NCBI GenBank assembly: GCA_007121995.1
Contig: SKJK01000023.1
Span: 1 to 7,543, forward strand
Length of the DNA: 7,543 nucleotides
DNA from: Desulfobulbaceae bacterium
GTDB lineage: Bacteria > Desulfobacterota > Desulfobulbia > Desulfobulbales > Desulfobulbaceae
Direction: 5' to 3'
In this document: one piece after another, positions 1 through 7,007 of the stretch
How positions within the stretch are numbered: position 1 is the stretch's first letter
Layout: every line of letters begins with the position of its first letter
Translations under genes and position numbers: made by a program
Notes under the pieces: generated by a model
What the model saw: only the letters and a program-made list of their open reading frames with translations
Told to the model about the DNA's origin: nothing
The model's database searches: none

Positions 1-1
1 G

Positions 2-1744
2 GAACAACAGTTTGGCCGACCGGTCATCGCCGTGGTAAACTCGTTCACCCAATTTGTCCCCGGCCACGTGCATCTGCATCATATCGGCCAGAGGGTAAAA
101 CAACGTATCGAGGAGCAGGGCTGCTTTGCCGCCGAGTTCAATACCATCGCCATTGACGACGGCATTGCCATGGGCCATGACGGCATGCTCTACTCCCTGC
201 CCTCCCGCGAACTGATCGCCGACTCGGTGGAATACATGTGCAATGCCCACAAAGTGGACGCCATGGTATGCATCTCCAACTGTGACAAAATCACCCCGGG
301 CATGCTGATGGCAGCCATGCGGCTCAATATACCGGCCGTCTTTGTTTCCGGCGGCCCCATGGAGGCCGGTCGGATTGGCAACAGAGCTCTGGATCTGGTG
401 GATGCCATGGTGATGGCTGGTGATGACTCGGTCAGCGACACCGAGATTGCTGAAGTAGAGCGGTCCGCCTGCCCGACCTGTGGCTCCTGTTCCGGAATGT
501 TCACCGCCAATTCGATGAACTGTCTCAATGAGGCCTTGGGCCTGGCCCTGCCTGGGAACGGCACCGTAGTCGCCACCCATGCAGCACGATTGAGCCTGTT
601 CGATCAAGCTGCCGAGCGTATTGTCGCCATGTGCACTGCCTTTTATGATCAGGGTGACGAGTCGGTCCTGCCCCGCTCCATCGCTACCAAGGCCGCCTTC
701 AACAATGCCATGGCTCTGGATATCGCCATGGGCGGCTCCACCAATACCGTTCTCCATATCCTTGCTGTGGCCCACGAAGCCGAAGTCGACTTCACCATGC
801 ACGATATCGACACCCTTTCCCGCAAGGTTCCCAATCTGTGCAAAGTCTCCCCCAGTTCCCATTTTCACATCGAAGACGTCAATCGAGCCGGCGGCATCCT
901 CGGTATCCTTGGCGAACTTGATCGATCAGGACTGCTCGACACCTCTGTACGTCGGGCCGATGGCCTCACGCTGAGCGAAGCGCTTGACCGCTTTGATATC
1001 ATGCGGCCTCAGGCCGATACATCGGCCAAAAATCTATTTTGCGCTGCACCGGGAGGGGTTCGCAACCTGATTATGGGATCACAGCAGACCGTATATGACG
1101 AACTCGATACCGACCGGGAAAAAGGCTGCATCCGCCGAATCGAACATGCCTACTCCCGCGACGGGGGGCTGGCTGTGCTCTTCGGTAACATTGCCGAAAA
1201 GGGATGTATCGTCAAAACCGCCGGAGTGGATCCTTCCATTCTCCATTTCACCGGGACAGCCCGGGTCTACCATTCCCAGGAAGCTGCCTGCGAAGCGATC
1301 CTCTCCGGAGCCATCCAGGCCGGGGACGTGATTTTTATCCTTTACGAAGGTCCCAGGGGAGGACCGGGGATGCAGGAAATGCTCTACCCCACCTCGTATC
1401 TCAAATCCCGTCACCTGGGGGCGGCCTGTGCCCTGGTCACTGATGGCCGTTTCTCCGGAGGGACCTCAGGCCTTTCCATCGGTCATGTCTCTCCGGAAGC
1501 CGCCGGAGGCGGGACCATCGCCCTGGTCCGTGATGGTGACTCGATTGATATCAATATTCCCGAGCGGACCATTTCTCTTTTAGTCAGCAAAGAGGAATTG
1601 GCGGCACGACGGAGTGAAGAAGAGAACAAAGGTGTCCTGGCGTTTACCCCCTCACGGGAACGCAAAGTTTCCAGGGCGCTCCAGGTGTACGCCCACTTCG
1701 CCGCTTCCGCTGACAAGGGCGCTGTGCGACTGCTTGAGCGGTAA
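2..1744 (+). CDS. ilvD: Dihydroxy-acid dehydratase, 5'-partial
   Basis: Dehydrates 2,3-dihydroxy-3-methylbutanoate (or the methylpentanoate) to the 2-keto acid, the penultimate step of valine and isoleucine synthesis, in the cytoplasm with an Fe-S cluster and Mg. 580 residues are visible and the frame is open to the window edge. By alignment from memory with the 616-residue E. coli enzyme, about 28 N-terminal residues are missing, so the GTG at 32 is an internal valine codon. Visible landmarks, numbered from the first complete codon: [11 protein letters not shown] near 12-22, the Mg aspartate in DDGIAMG near 53, CDKITPG at 94-100 (cluster Cys, Mg Asp, carbamylated Lys), CPTCGSC at 157-163 with the second cluster Cys at its end, and the C-terminal signature [20 protein letters not shown] with the presumed catalytic serine. 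The first motif has PG where many [2Fe-2S] relatives have PC, as in E. coli IlvD. The C-terminus is intact and stops with TAA. It converges on csp. Identity is near certain. Confidence 0.97.
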   Translation, partial: EQQFGRPVIAVVNSFTQFVPGHVHLHHIGQRVKQRIEEQGCFAAEFNTIAIDDGIAMGHDGMLYSLPSRELIADSVEYMCNAHKVDAMVCISNCDKITPGMLMAAMRLNIPAVFVSGGPMEAGRIGNRALDLVDAMVMAGDDSVSDTEIAEVERSACPTCGSCSGMFTANSMNCLNEALGLALPGNGTVVATHAARLSLFDQAAERIVAMCTAFYDQGDESVLPRSIATKAAFNNAMALDIAMGGSTNTVLHILAVAHEAEVDFTMHDIDTLSRKVPNLCKVSPSSHFHIEDVNRAGGILGILGELDRSGLLDTSVRRADGLTLSEALDRFDIMRPQADTSAKNLFCAAPGGVRNLIMGSQQTVYDELDTDREKGCIRRIEHAYSRDGGLAVLFGNIAEKGCIVKTAGVDPSILHFTGTARVYHSQEAACEAILSGAIQAGDVIFILYEGPRGGPGMQEMLYPTSYLKSRHLGAACALVTDGRFSGGTSGLSIGHVSPEAAGGGTIALVRDGDSIDINIPERTISLLVSKEELAARRSEEENKGVLAFTPSRERKVSRALQVYAHFAASADKGAVRLLER

Positions 1745-1774
1745 GCCGTTACGGATTCAAGGTGTCGTCAGGAT

Positions 1775-1815
1775 AAAAAAAACCCGGCATCCCCGGTAAT
1801 GCCGGGGATGCCGGG
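1775..1815 (-). terminator. Rho-independent terminator of the cold-shock gene
   Basis: A perfect 14-bp GC-rich stem (arms 1783-1796 and 1802-1815, loop TAATG) is flanked on its left by eight A residues (1775-1782). Read on the minus strand it is a strong hairpin followed by U8, 28 bp past the csp stop codon. On the plus strand no T tract follows, so it is a weaker candidate for ending ilvD, although the hairpin may still slow transcription from that side. Confidence 0.88.
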
Positions 1816-1842
1816 CCTGCGCAAACGGCTTTCTCGTTGGAT

Positions 1843-2043
1843 CTACAGCTTGACGACGTTCTCCGCAGCCGGTCCCTTGGCACCGCTGACAACATCAAAT
1901 TGAACCCTTTCACCTTCCTTCAGTGACTTGAACCCCTGCCCCTGGATTGCGGAGTGATGCACAAAAACATCTTTACCACCATCCTGTTGGATAAAACCGA
2001 ATCCCTTGGAATCGTTAAACCATTTTACTGTTCCTTCTGCCAT
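1843..2043 (-). CDS. Cold-shock domain protein (CspA family)
   Basis: A 66-residue single-domain cold-shock protein, the usual family size (65-70). Such proteins bind single-stranded RNA and DNA with low sequence specificity, melt mRNA structure and help translation or antitermination, often after cold shock or in stationary phase. The sequence starts [21 protein letters not shown]1 (KGFGFI) is at residues 13-18, RNP2 (VFVHH) at 26-30, and aromatic contacts W8, F9, F15, F17, F27, H29, H30 are all present; it ends AAENVVKL. The start is the ATG at 2043 because an AAGGAGG ribosome site sits 7 nt upstream. An in-frame ATG at 2049 lies only 1 nt from that site, and the frame further upstream (to 2112) reads through the leader. 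It converges with ilvD and has its own terminator. No firm promoter is seen; a TACAAT at 2183-2188 (minus) could give a ~135-nt leader but lacks a good -35. The family holds several paralogues, so I give no letter. Confidence 0.96.
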   Translation of the reverse strand: MAEGTVKWFNDSKGFGFIQQDGGKDVFVHHSAIQGQGFKSLKEGERVQFDVVSGAKGPAAENVVKL

Positions 2044-2050
2044 TGCCATT

Positions 2051-2057
2051 CCTCCTT
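2051..2057 (-). promoter_or_regulatory. Ribosome binding site deciding the csp start
   Basis: AAGGAGG on the minus strand, 7 nt before the ATG at 2043. It is a near-perfect Shine-Dalgarno sequence and selects the second of two closely spaced in-frame ATG codons. Confidence 0.85.
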
Positions 2058-2074
2058 GTGTCGATTGGACAGGC

Positions 2075-2098
2075 GGCCCCCCTCCGGGGCCTTTTTTT
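2075..2098 (+). terminator. Terminator-like hairpin on the plus strand within the csp leader
   Basis: GGCCCC (2075-2080), loop CCTCC, GGGGCC (2086-2091), then seven T residues (2092-2098). This has the form of an intrinsic terminator for rightward transcription. No rightward gene lies between ilvD and this site, so the likely client is ilvD read-through, about 350 nt past its stop codon, or an RNA antisense to csp. On the csp mRNA the same bases form a 6-bp leader hairpin with GGAGG in its loop, 17 nt upstream of the real ribosome site. The form is clear; the function is inferred. Confidence 0.6.
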
Positions 2099-2318
2099 AA
2101 ATACGGGTTCAACTCCTGACATCGTTGCAGTCACCGTCATACGGCACATTGCAGCCCATCTTTTCATCAAACCCCAAAAAACATTGTAAAACCATCGTAT
2201 TGAGCCGGTGTTCCTTTGCCGGACTTGTGCCGCAGCTGGATCTCCCCTCAATGGTAAACGTGGAGTGCATGACGACACTAACCTCGATACATGACCGGAA
2301 AATTCATCACCTGGCTCT

Positions 2319-2344
2319 GCCGGCAATATCGTATCGATGCCGGC
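2319..2344. repeat. Bulged GC-rich hairpin
   Basis: GCCGGC (2319-2324) pairs with GCCGGC (2339-2344), and inside it ATCG (2328-2331) pairs with CGAT (2335-2338) around a TAT loop, leaving an AAT bulge on one side. That is ten base pairs in 26 nt. Neither strand has a T tract after it, so it is not an intrinsic terminator. Confidence 0.5.
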
Positions 2345-2470
2345 GACTGGGAAATACTCAATTGGGCAACGGCTAATACGTCCCCGGAAAAAAAAGAGAA
2401 AAAAGGCTGCCATCACCCGCGAGTGTCTCCGGAATATTGAACAAAAAAGGAAAGGGGCTGGAACAGCGGG

Positions 2471-2515
2471 CGACGGATCTTCATACAATAACAAGGGAAC
2501 AGAGACGATCCGTCG
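2471..2515. repeat. 9-bp perfect inverted repeat
   Basis: CGACGGATC (2471-2479) and GATCCGTCG (2507-2515) are exact reverse complements separated by 27 bp. They could form a stem with a large loop in RNA or act as a split protein-binding site. Each arm contains a GATC. No gene starts close by on either strand. Confidence 0.5.
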
Positions 2516-2678
2516 AAACAGGCAGAGGAAACGGGATCGATTGACCTATAAACGATCGAACCGATCATGATATGGACAACCTTGGCGAAACAGGTCCACT
2601 CTTTTGGATAGTAACCAAGCAGAACAGCAGGAGTTCCGACCAGGACGGCACAGAACAATACCAGTGAAAAACCTTCAT

Positions 2679-2729
2679 GCGGTCAAGATGCCCTCAACGG
2701 GATGCAGACCGCTGCCGGCACTTTGCCGG
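2679..2729. repeat. Two adjacent small hairpins
   Basis: GCGGTC (2679-2684) pairs with GACCGC (2707-2712); within its loop CCC (2691-2693) can pair with GGG (2699-2701). Two bases later CCGGCA (2715-2720) pairs with TGCCGG (2724-2729) around a 3-nt loop. No U tract follows on either strand. Confidence 0.4.
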
Positions 2730-2932
2730 TTGGCGGGACGACAGAAGGGTACGTGGATCGACACAATGAGGACAACATCGAAACAGAGCATTTAAATTAA
2801 GAAAAGAAAAACCAAAAACCTTCAACAACAAACCTGCCAGTTACATACCTTGAATGACACGAAAAGACCACCTTTTTTTCCTGATCACGCCCAGGTCCAA
2901 TCAAAATATCTGCGTACGGATTCAACGTAGCT

Positions 2933-3802
2933 TCATCGATGCAGCAATGGATGGCCCATCGCTTCCCGCTGCTCAACATATCGCTGAGCCACTTGACGGG
3001 CAATATGGCGTATTCTGCCGATATACCGTGTTCGTTCGGCCACGCTGATAGCTTTCCTGGCGTCAAGCAAGTTGAAGGTGTGAGAGCACTTCAGGCAATA
3101 ATCATACCCCGGCAGAATAAGGTTTTTGTCAACCAGTTTCAATGCCTCCCTTTCATAGGTGTCAAAAGCCACGGTCAAATCCGCGACGTTAGCTTCCTCG
3201 AAATTGAAGGTGGAAAACTCCTTTTCGGCCTGATGATAAATTTCGCCGTAGGAAACATCAGTGTTCCAGGCAATATCATAGACCGAATCAACCTTTTGCA
3301 GGTACATGGCAATGCGCTCAAGTCCATACGTTATTTCCACGGTAATGGGCTTGAGATCGACGGAGCCGGCTTGCTGGAAATAGGTAAACTGGGTTATCTC
3401 CATGCCGTCAAGCCAGACCTCCCAACCAAGCCCCCAGGCTCCCAGGGTGGGAGACTCCCAGTCATCCTCGACAAAACGGATATCGTGCTCAAGGAGATTA
3501 AGCCCGAATTTCTCGAGACTCTCAAGGAACATCGCCTGGGTATCCCGCGGTGAGGGTTTGAGCACGACCTGGTACTGAAAGTAGTGCTGCAGACGGTTTG
3601 GATTTTCACCATAGCGACCGTCGGTAGGCCGACGGGAAGGTTGCACATAGGCGGCTTTCCAGGGCTCCGGACCCAAGGCACGGAGCAGAGTGGCGGGATG
3701 AAAGGTGCCGGCGCCGACCTCCATGTCATAGGGCTGCAAGACGACACAACCGGCGGAAGCCCAATAGCTGTTCAACGTGGCGATGATATCCTGAAAATGC
3801 AT
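2933..3802 (-). CDS. glyQ: Glycyl-tRNA synthetase alpha subunit
   Basis: Catalytic alpha subunit of the bacterial alpha2beta2 glycyl-tRNA synthetase. It activates glycine with ATP and, together with the beta subunit (GlyS), charges tRNA-Gly in the cytoplasm. 289 residues, complete, close to the 303 of E. coli. It begins [19 protein letters not shown]. Conserved stretches include [14 protein letters not shown] (23-36), [20 protein letters not shown] (41-60), [13 protein letters not shown] (62-74), [20 protein letters not shown] (106-125), TQFTYFQQ (137-144) and a class II motif-3-like [13 protein letters not shown] (157-169). The C-terminal [20 protein letters not shown] (241-260) is also intact. 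The start matches the usual N-terminus of the family, but no clear Shine-Dalgarno precedes it. A promoter-like pair lies about 55-80 bp upstream. glyS normally follows glyQ directly; here the stop codon is followed by non-coding sequence, so beta must be encoded elsewhere. It diverges from uvrA. Confidence 0.97.
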   Translation of the reverse strand: MHFQDIIATLNSYWASAGCVVLQPYDMEVGAGTFHPATLLRALGPEPWKAAYVQPSRRPTDGRYGENPNRLQHYFQYQVVLKPSPRDTQAMFLESLEKFGLNLLEHDIRFVEDDWESPTLGAWGLGWEVWLDGMEITQFTYFQQAGSVDLKPITVEITYGLERIAMYLQKVDSVYDIAWNTDVSYGEIYHQAEKEFSTFNFEEANVADLTVAFDTYEREALKLVDKNLILPGYDYCLKCSHTFNLLDARKAISVAERTRYIGRIRHIARQVAQRYVEQREAMGHPLLHR

Positions 3803-3856
3803 GGCGAAGTATTTGCAGTATTGATTGTTAGCAATTCATGGCTACAGTGCTGAGGC

Positions 3857-3885
3857 AATCTACCACAGGCTTGGGCCATGGTAAA
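3857..3885 (-). promoter_or_regulatory. Candidate sigma-70-type promoter for glyQ
   Basis: On the minus strand TTTACC (3885-3880) and TAGATT (3862-3857) each match the -35 and -10 consensus at four of six positions and are spaced by exactly 17 bp. Transcription would start near 3850, giving a leader of about 50 nt. This is a consensus match only. Confidence 0.4.
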
Positions 3886-3922
3886 CGAAATTGTCTCATT
3901 CTCTTGTATTCCCTTGTCGATC

Positions 3923-4073
3923 CGTACCAATGGGATCAGCGGGGAGTGGACAATACCCAGTAAAAATCTGTCGGTATCCATGGTAAAAAAAGCCCTGTTC
4001 GTCTGACGCACTGTTGCCCTGCCAGGTGTGACCCTGTATTTGATTCATAGACACCTGCGGTTCCATTGGTACG
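3923..4073. repeat. 11-bp inverted repeat flanking a 129-bp segment
   Basis: CGTACCAATGG (3923-3933) and CCATTGGTACG (4063-4073) are exact reverse complements within the glyQ-uvrA intergenic region. The spacing is too long for a simple terminator hairpin. It fits a pair of operator-like sites, or the ends of a small inserted segment, although no target duplication is visible next to the arms. Confidence 0.5.
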
Positions 4074-4155
4074 CAACTCGATTCAGCATGAATATCTCGT
4101 TTGCGGATGGACACCAGTTATCAACAGTACCGGGGAAAATTTCAGAAAGAGGACA

Positions 4156-6984
4156 ATGGAGCCACAATATCTGCGCATCCGCGGCGCCCGCATGCATAAC
4201 CTGAAAAATGTCTCCGTGGACCTGCCCCGCAACAAGCTGATCGTGTTTACCGGGCTTTCCGGTTCAGGAAAGTCAACGTTGGCTTTTGATACCCTGTACG
4301 CAGAGGGGCAACGACGGTACGTGGAATCACTCTCCACCTATGCCCGCCAGTTTCTGGGGCAAATGGACAAGCCCGATGTCGACCTGCTTGAAGGGCTCTC
4401 ACCAGCGGTGTCCATCGAACAGAAAACCACCAGTAAAAACCCTCGCTCCACTGTGGGCACAGTCACGGAAATATATGACCACCTGCGGTTGCTGTTCGCC
4501 CGGGCCGGGCAACCACATTGTCCCGGTTGTCGCCGGCCGATACGCTCCCAGTCGGTGCACGATATGCTCAACAGCCTCCTCAGTCGCCAGGAAGGGGAAA
4601 AAATCCTGCTCATGGCCCCGCTGATCAAGCAGAAAAAAGGGCAGCACGAACAGATCTTCCAGCGCTTACGCAAGGAAGGTTTTGTCCGTGTTCGTGTGGA
4701 CGGAACAATCCGCCAGCTCAGCGAAGAGATTGTGCTCGAGAAAAACAAGCATCATTTCATTGAGGCCGTGGTGGACCGATTGGTGCTCAAACCGGCGATT
4801 CGCAGGCGCCTGGACGAATCAGTGAGCACCGCGGTTGCCCTCGGCTCCGGTACGATGCTCGCTGTTTTTCCGGACAGCGGTGAGGAGATTCTTTTCAGTG
4901 AATCAGCGGCCTGTCATCACTGCGGCATCTCCATGCCGGATCTGTCGCCGCAATTGTTCTCCTTCAACAATCCTCAGGGGGCCTGCCCCACCTGCGGCGG
5001 ACTGGGGGTCAATCAGTTCATCGACGAACAGCTGATCGTGCCCGATGGCTCACTCTCCCTGCCCGAAGGAGCCATCGCCCCCTGGAGTCGACGGCGCTTG
5101 TCGACCCAGGCTGAAGAATGGATCGAGGCCTTTTCGCGGCACTACGGATTTCCGCTGAACACACCGTTTCACGACCTGCCCGCCAAGGTCAAAAAAGGTC
5201 TTTTACATGGCACCGGTCGAGAAAAACTGGAATTCGTCCACCGGAAAGGCCGGCGGCAGCTGGCCTCGCAACTCGCCTTCGAAGGCATCGTCCCCCGATT
5301 GAACCGTCTGTTTCGTGAAACCACCTCCAACCGGATGCGCGAGGAGGTGGAATCCTTTATGAATGAACAGTCCTGTCCGAGTTGCCACGGGGCTCGATTG
5401 AAACCGGAGGCCCTGGCCGTCACCATCGACCGCTGGTCCATCGTCGACCTCACCCGTCTGGCCATCGAACAGCTGATCAACGAGCTGGAGCATCTGCAGT
5501 TTGACCAGCGAGGCGGAACTATTGCCCGGCCGATCCTCAAGGAGATCCGCGAACGGCTGTTTTTTCTCCAGGGCGTCGGCCTGGGCTATCTGTCCCTTGA
5601 CCGCAAGGCCGGCACGCTTTCCGGCGGTGAAGCCCAGCGTATCCGCCTTGCCTCGCAGATCGGCTCAGGCCTGGCCGGCGTCCTTTACATACTCGACGAA
5701 CCGAGCATTGGCCTGCATCAGCGTGATAACAATAAATTGATCAAGACCCTGGTCAATCTCCGCGACCTGGGCAATACAGTTATCGTGGTCGAACACGATG
5801 CCGACACCATCGCCAGTGCCGATCATGTTCTCGACATTGGCCCAGGAGCCGGTGTCCATGGCGGCGAAATTCTCTATTCCGGCCCGGTCCCCGGTCTGTT
5901 GGACTGTGAGCAATCACTCACCGGTGGGTATCTCTCCGGCCGCCTCAAAATCGAAGTGCCCCTGCAACGGCGCTCCATCCGCCAAGGGGGCGCTCATGGT
6001 ATCGAGGTTCGAGGTGCCACGGTCAACAATCTGCAGCAGCTCTCGGTCCGCTTTCCCCTGGGTGTTATGACCTGCGTCACCGGGGTCTCCGGCTCTGGTA
6101 AAAGCTCTCTGGTCATCGAGACGTTGTTTCAGGAGGCTCAGCGCTTTTTTTTCGACCCCAAAGGATACCGGCAGGGACCGCAGCTCCTGGCCGGTCTGGA
6201 AAATCTGGATAAGGTGATCGATATCGACCAGAGCCCCATTGGTAGAACCCCTCGATCCAACCCCGCCACCTACACCGGTGTCATGACCCCGGTACGCGAG
6301 CTTCTGTCGCGGTTACCTGAATCCAGGGCGCGCGGGTATAAACCCGGTCGTTTCAGCTTCAACATCAAGGGTGGCCGCTGCGAATCCTGCGAAGGTGACG
6401 GGGTGCTCAAGATCGCCATGCATTTTCTCCCCGACCTCTATGTGACCTGTGAGCGATGCCTGGGCAAACGGTATAACGAAGAAACCCTGGATATCCGCTA
6501 CAAAGGGAGAAACATCGCTGAAATTCTTGCCATGACCGTTGCGGAGGCCCTGGAGTTTTTTCAGAATGTACCGCCGATTCGCAACCGCCTGCAGACCATC
6601 GATGACGTTGGTCTCGGCTACCTTTCCCTGGGTCAGTCTTCGGTAACTCTATCGGGAGGTGAAGCACAACGGGTCAAACTCGCCAAGGAGCTGAGCCGAC
6701 GCTCAACCGGCAAGACCCTGTACATCCTCGACGAACCAACCACCGGCCTGCACCCGGCGGATATCCGCCATCTGCTCCATGTGCTCTCGAGGCTGGTCGA
6801 TGGCGGCAACACGGTGGTGGTCATCGAACATAATCTCGATGTCATCAAGACAGCTGACTACGTGATAGATATCGGCCCCGAGGGTGGCAGCGGTGGCGGC
6901 GCAGTCATTGCTGTCGGCACACCAGAGGAAATTGCCGTCCATCCACACTCCTACACCGGCAAGTTTCTGCAGCAGCTCCTGTAA
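4156..6984 (+). CDS. uvrA: Excinuclease ABC subunit A (UvrA)
   Basis: DNA-damage sensor of nucleotide excision repair. A UvrA dimer finds bulky lesions with UvrB, loads UvrB and leaves, after which UvrC cuts. 942 residues against 940 in E. coli, so full length. Module I: Walker A GLSGSGKS (33-40), first zinc site from C253, C256, C277, C280, CPSC at 407-410, ABC signature LSGGEAQR (488-495), Walker B ILDEP (512-516). Module II: Walker A GVSGSGKS (643-650), second zinc site from C742, C745, C765, C768, signature LSGGEAQR (832-839), Walker B ILDEP (857-861). An extra CPGC at 122-125 lies near the start of the UvrB-binding region. The ATG at 4156 is chosen because MEPQYLRIRGARMHN aligns with the usual N-terminus and GAGG lies just before it, although the 3-nt gap is short. 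The frame is open back to 4066 but that stretch is unlike UvrA. The gene ends with tandem stops TAA TAG. It stands alone, divergent from glyQ. In many bacteria uvrA is under LexA control; only a poor LexA-like sequence is seen here (4034-4050). Confidence 0.98.
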   Translation: MEPQYLRIRGARMHNLKNVSVDLPRNKLIVFTGLSGSGKSTLAFDTLYAEGQRRYVESLSTYARQFLGQMDKPDVDLLEGLSPAVSIEQKTTSKNPRSTVGTVTEIYDHLRLLFARAGQPHCPGCRRPIRSQSVHDMLNSLLSRQEGEKILLMAPLIKQKKGQHEQIFQRLRKEGFVRVRVDGTIRQLSEEIVLEKNKHHFIEAVVDRLVLKPAIRRRLDESVSTAVALGSGTMLAVFPDSGEEILFSESAACHHCGISMPDLSPQLFSFNNPQGACPTCGGLGVNQFIDEQLIVPDGSLSLPEGAIAPWSRRRLSTQAEEWIEAFSRHYGFPLNTPFHDLPAKVKKGLLHGTGREKLEFVHRKGRRQLASQLAFEGIVPRLNRLFRETTSNRMREEVESFMNEQSCPSCHGARLKPEALAVTIDRWSIVDLTRLAIEQLINELEHLQFDQRGGTIARPILKEIRERLFFLQGVGLGYLSLDRKAGTLSGGEAQRIRLASQIGSGLAGVLYILDEPSIGLHQRDNNKLIKTLVNLRDLGNTVIVVEHDADTIASADHVLDIGPGAGVHGGEILYSGPVPGLLDCEQSLTGGYLSGRLKIEVPLQRRSIRQGGAHGIEVRGATVNNLQQLSVRFPLGVMTCVTGVSGSGKSSLVIETLFQEAQRFFFDPKGYRQGPQLLAGLENLDKVIDIDQSPIGRTPRSNPATYTGVMTPVRELLSRLPESRARGYKPGRFSFNIKGGRCESCEGDGVLKIAMHFLPDLYVTCERCLGKRYNEETLDIRYKGRNIAEILAMTVAEALEFFQNVPPIRNRLQTIDDVGLGYLSLGQSSVTLSGGEAQRVKLAKELSRRSTGKTLYILDEPTTGLHPADIRHLLHVLSRLVDGGNTVVVIEHNLDVIKTADYVIDIGPEGGSGGGAVIAVGTPEEIAVHPHSYTGKFLQQLL

Positions 6985-6986
6985 TA

Positions 6987-7007
6987 GTTGTGGCTGCCCG
7001 CCACAAC
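6987..7007 (+). terminator. Stem-loop just after uvrA
   Basis: GTTGTGGC (6987-6994) and GCCACAAC (7000-7007) form a perfect 8-bp stem with loop TGCCC, starting 3 bp past the uvrA TAA and overlapping the second stop codon. No T tract follows, so it is either a Rho-dependent end, a processing or 3'-stability hairpin, or a weak terminator. Confidence 0.45.

Larger units (their letters stand above)
2113..2932. other. Long intergenic stretch without a supportable gene
   Basis: About 820 bp (890 bp counted from the csp start) between glyQ and csp. Reading frames here are short, lack ribosome sites and show no family I recognise. What can be seen: a bulged hairpin at 2319-2344, a 9-bp inverted repeat at 2471-2515, two adjacent small hairpins at 2679-2729, A runs at 2391-2406, five GATC sites at 2476-2566, and an AT-rich patch (about 2790-2820) that is T-rich on the minus strand and might help end glyQ transcription without a proper hairpin. 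The plus strand is conspicuously purine-rich from about 2385 to 2540. The csp promoter and leader should lie at the left end. The remainder may be a decayed gene, a structured RNA or plain spacer. Confidence 0.6.
3803..4155. other. Divergent glyQ-uvrA intergenic region
   Basis: 353 bp that should hold promoters in both directions. It contains the candidate glyQ promoter (3857-3885), a 10-bp direct repeat CCATGGTAAA at 3876-3885 and 3978-3987 (the first copy overlaps the glyQ -35), and an 11-bp inverted repeat with arms at 3923-3933 and 4063-4073. I could not pick a convincing uvrA promoter. Short frames in it have no ribosome site or family resemblance, so I see no gene. Confidence 0.6.

Noticed and set aside
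2044..2112. N-terminal extension of the cold-shock protein (23 extra residues)
   Set aside because: It would translate the leader hairpin and the AAGGAGG ribosome site. The family starts at MAEGTVKWF and the site spacing fits the ATG at 2043.
2388..2410. T runs on the minus strand as a glyQ terminator
   Set aside because: No stable hairpin directly precedes them, and they lie over 500 bp past glyQ.
2015..2494. 159-residue minus-strand frame covering the csp start and leader
   Set aside because: It overlaps the certain csp gene in another frame, has no ribosome site and resembles no family; its composition follows the pyrimidine-rich strand.
2939..3553. 204-residue plus-strand frame antisense to glyQ
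   Set aside because: It is the complement of a strongly conserved gene; its length reflects glyQ codon usage.
3896..4114. 72-residue minus-strand frame upstream of glyQ
   Set aside because: No ribosome site or recognisable sequence, and it spans the region needed for the divergent promoters.
4118..4126. TTATCAACA, one base from the DnaA box consensus
   Set aside because: A single imperfect box without others nearby; no sign of an origin.
4066..4155. 30-residue N-terminal extension of UvrA from a GTG
   Set aside because: Unlike any UvrA N-terminus I know, no ribosome site at the GTG, and the ATG at 4156 gives the expected length.
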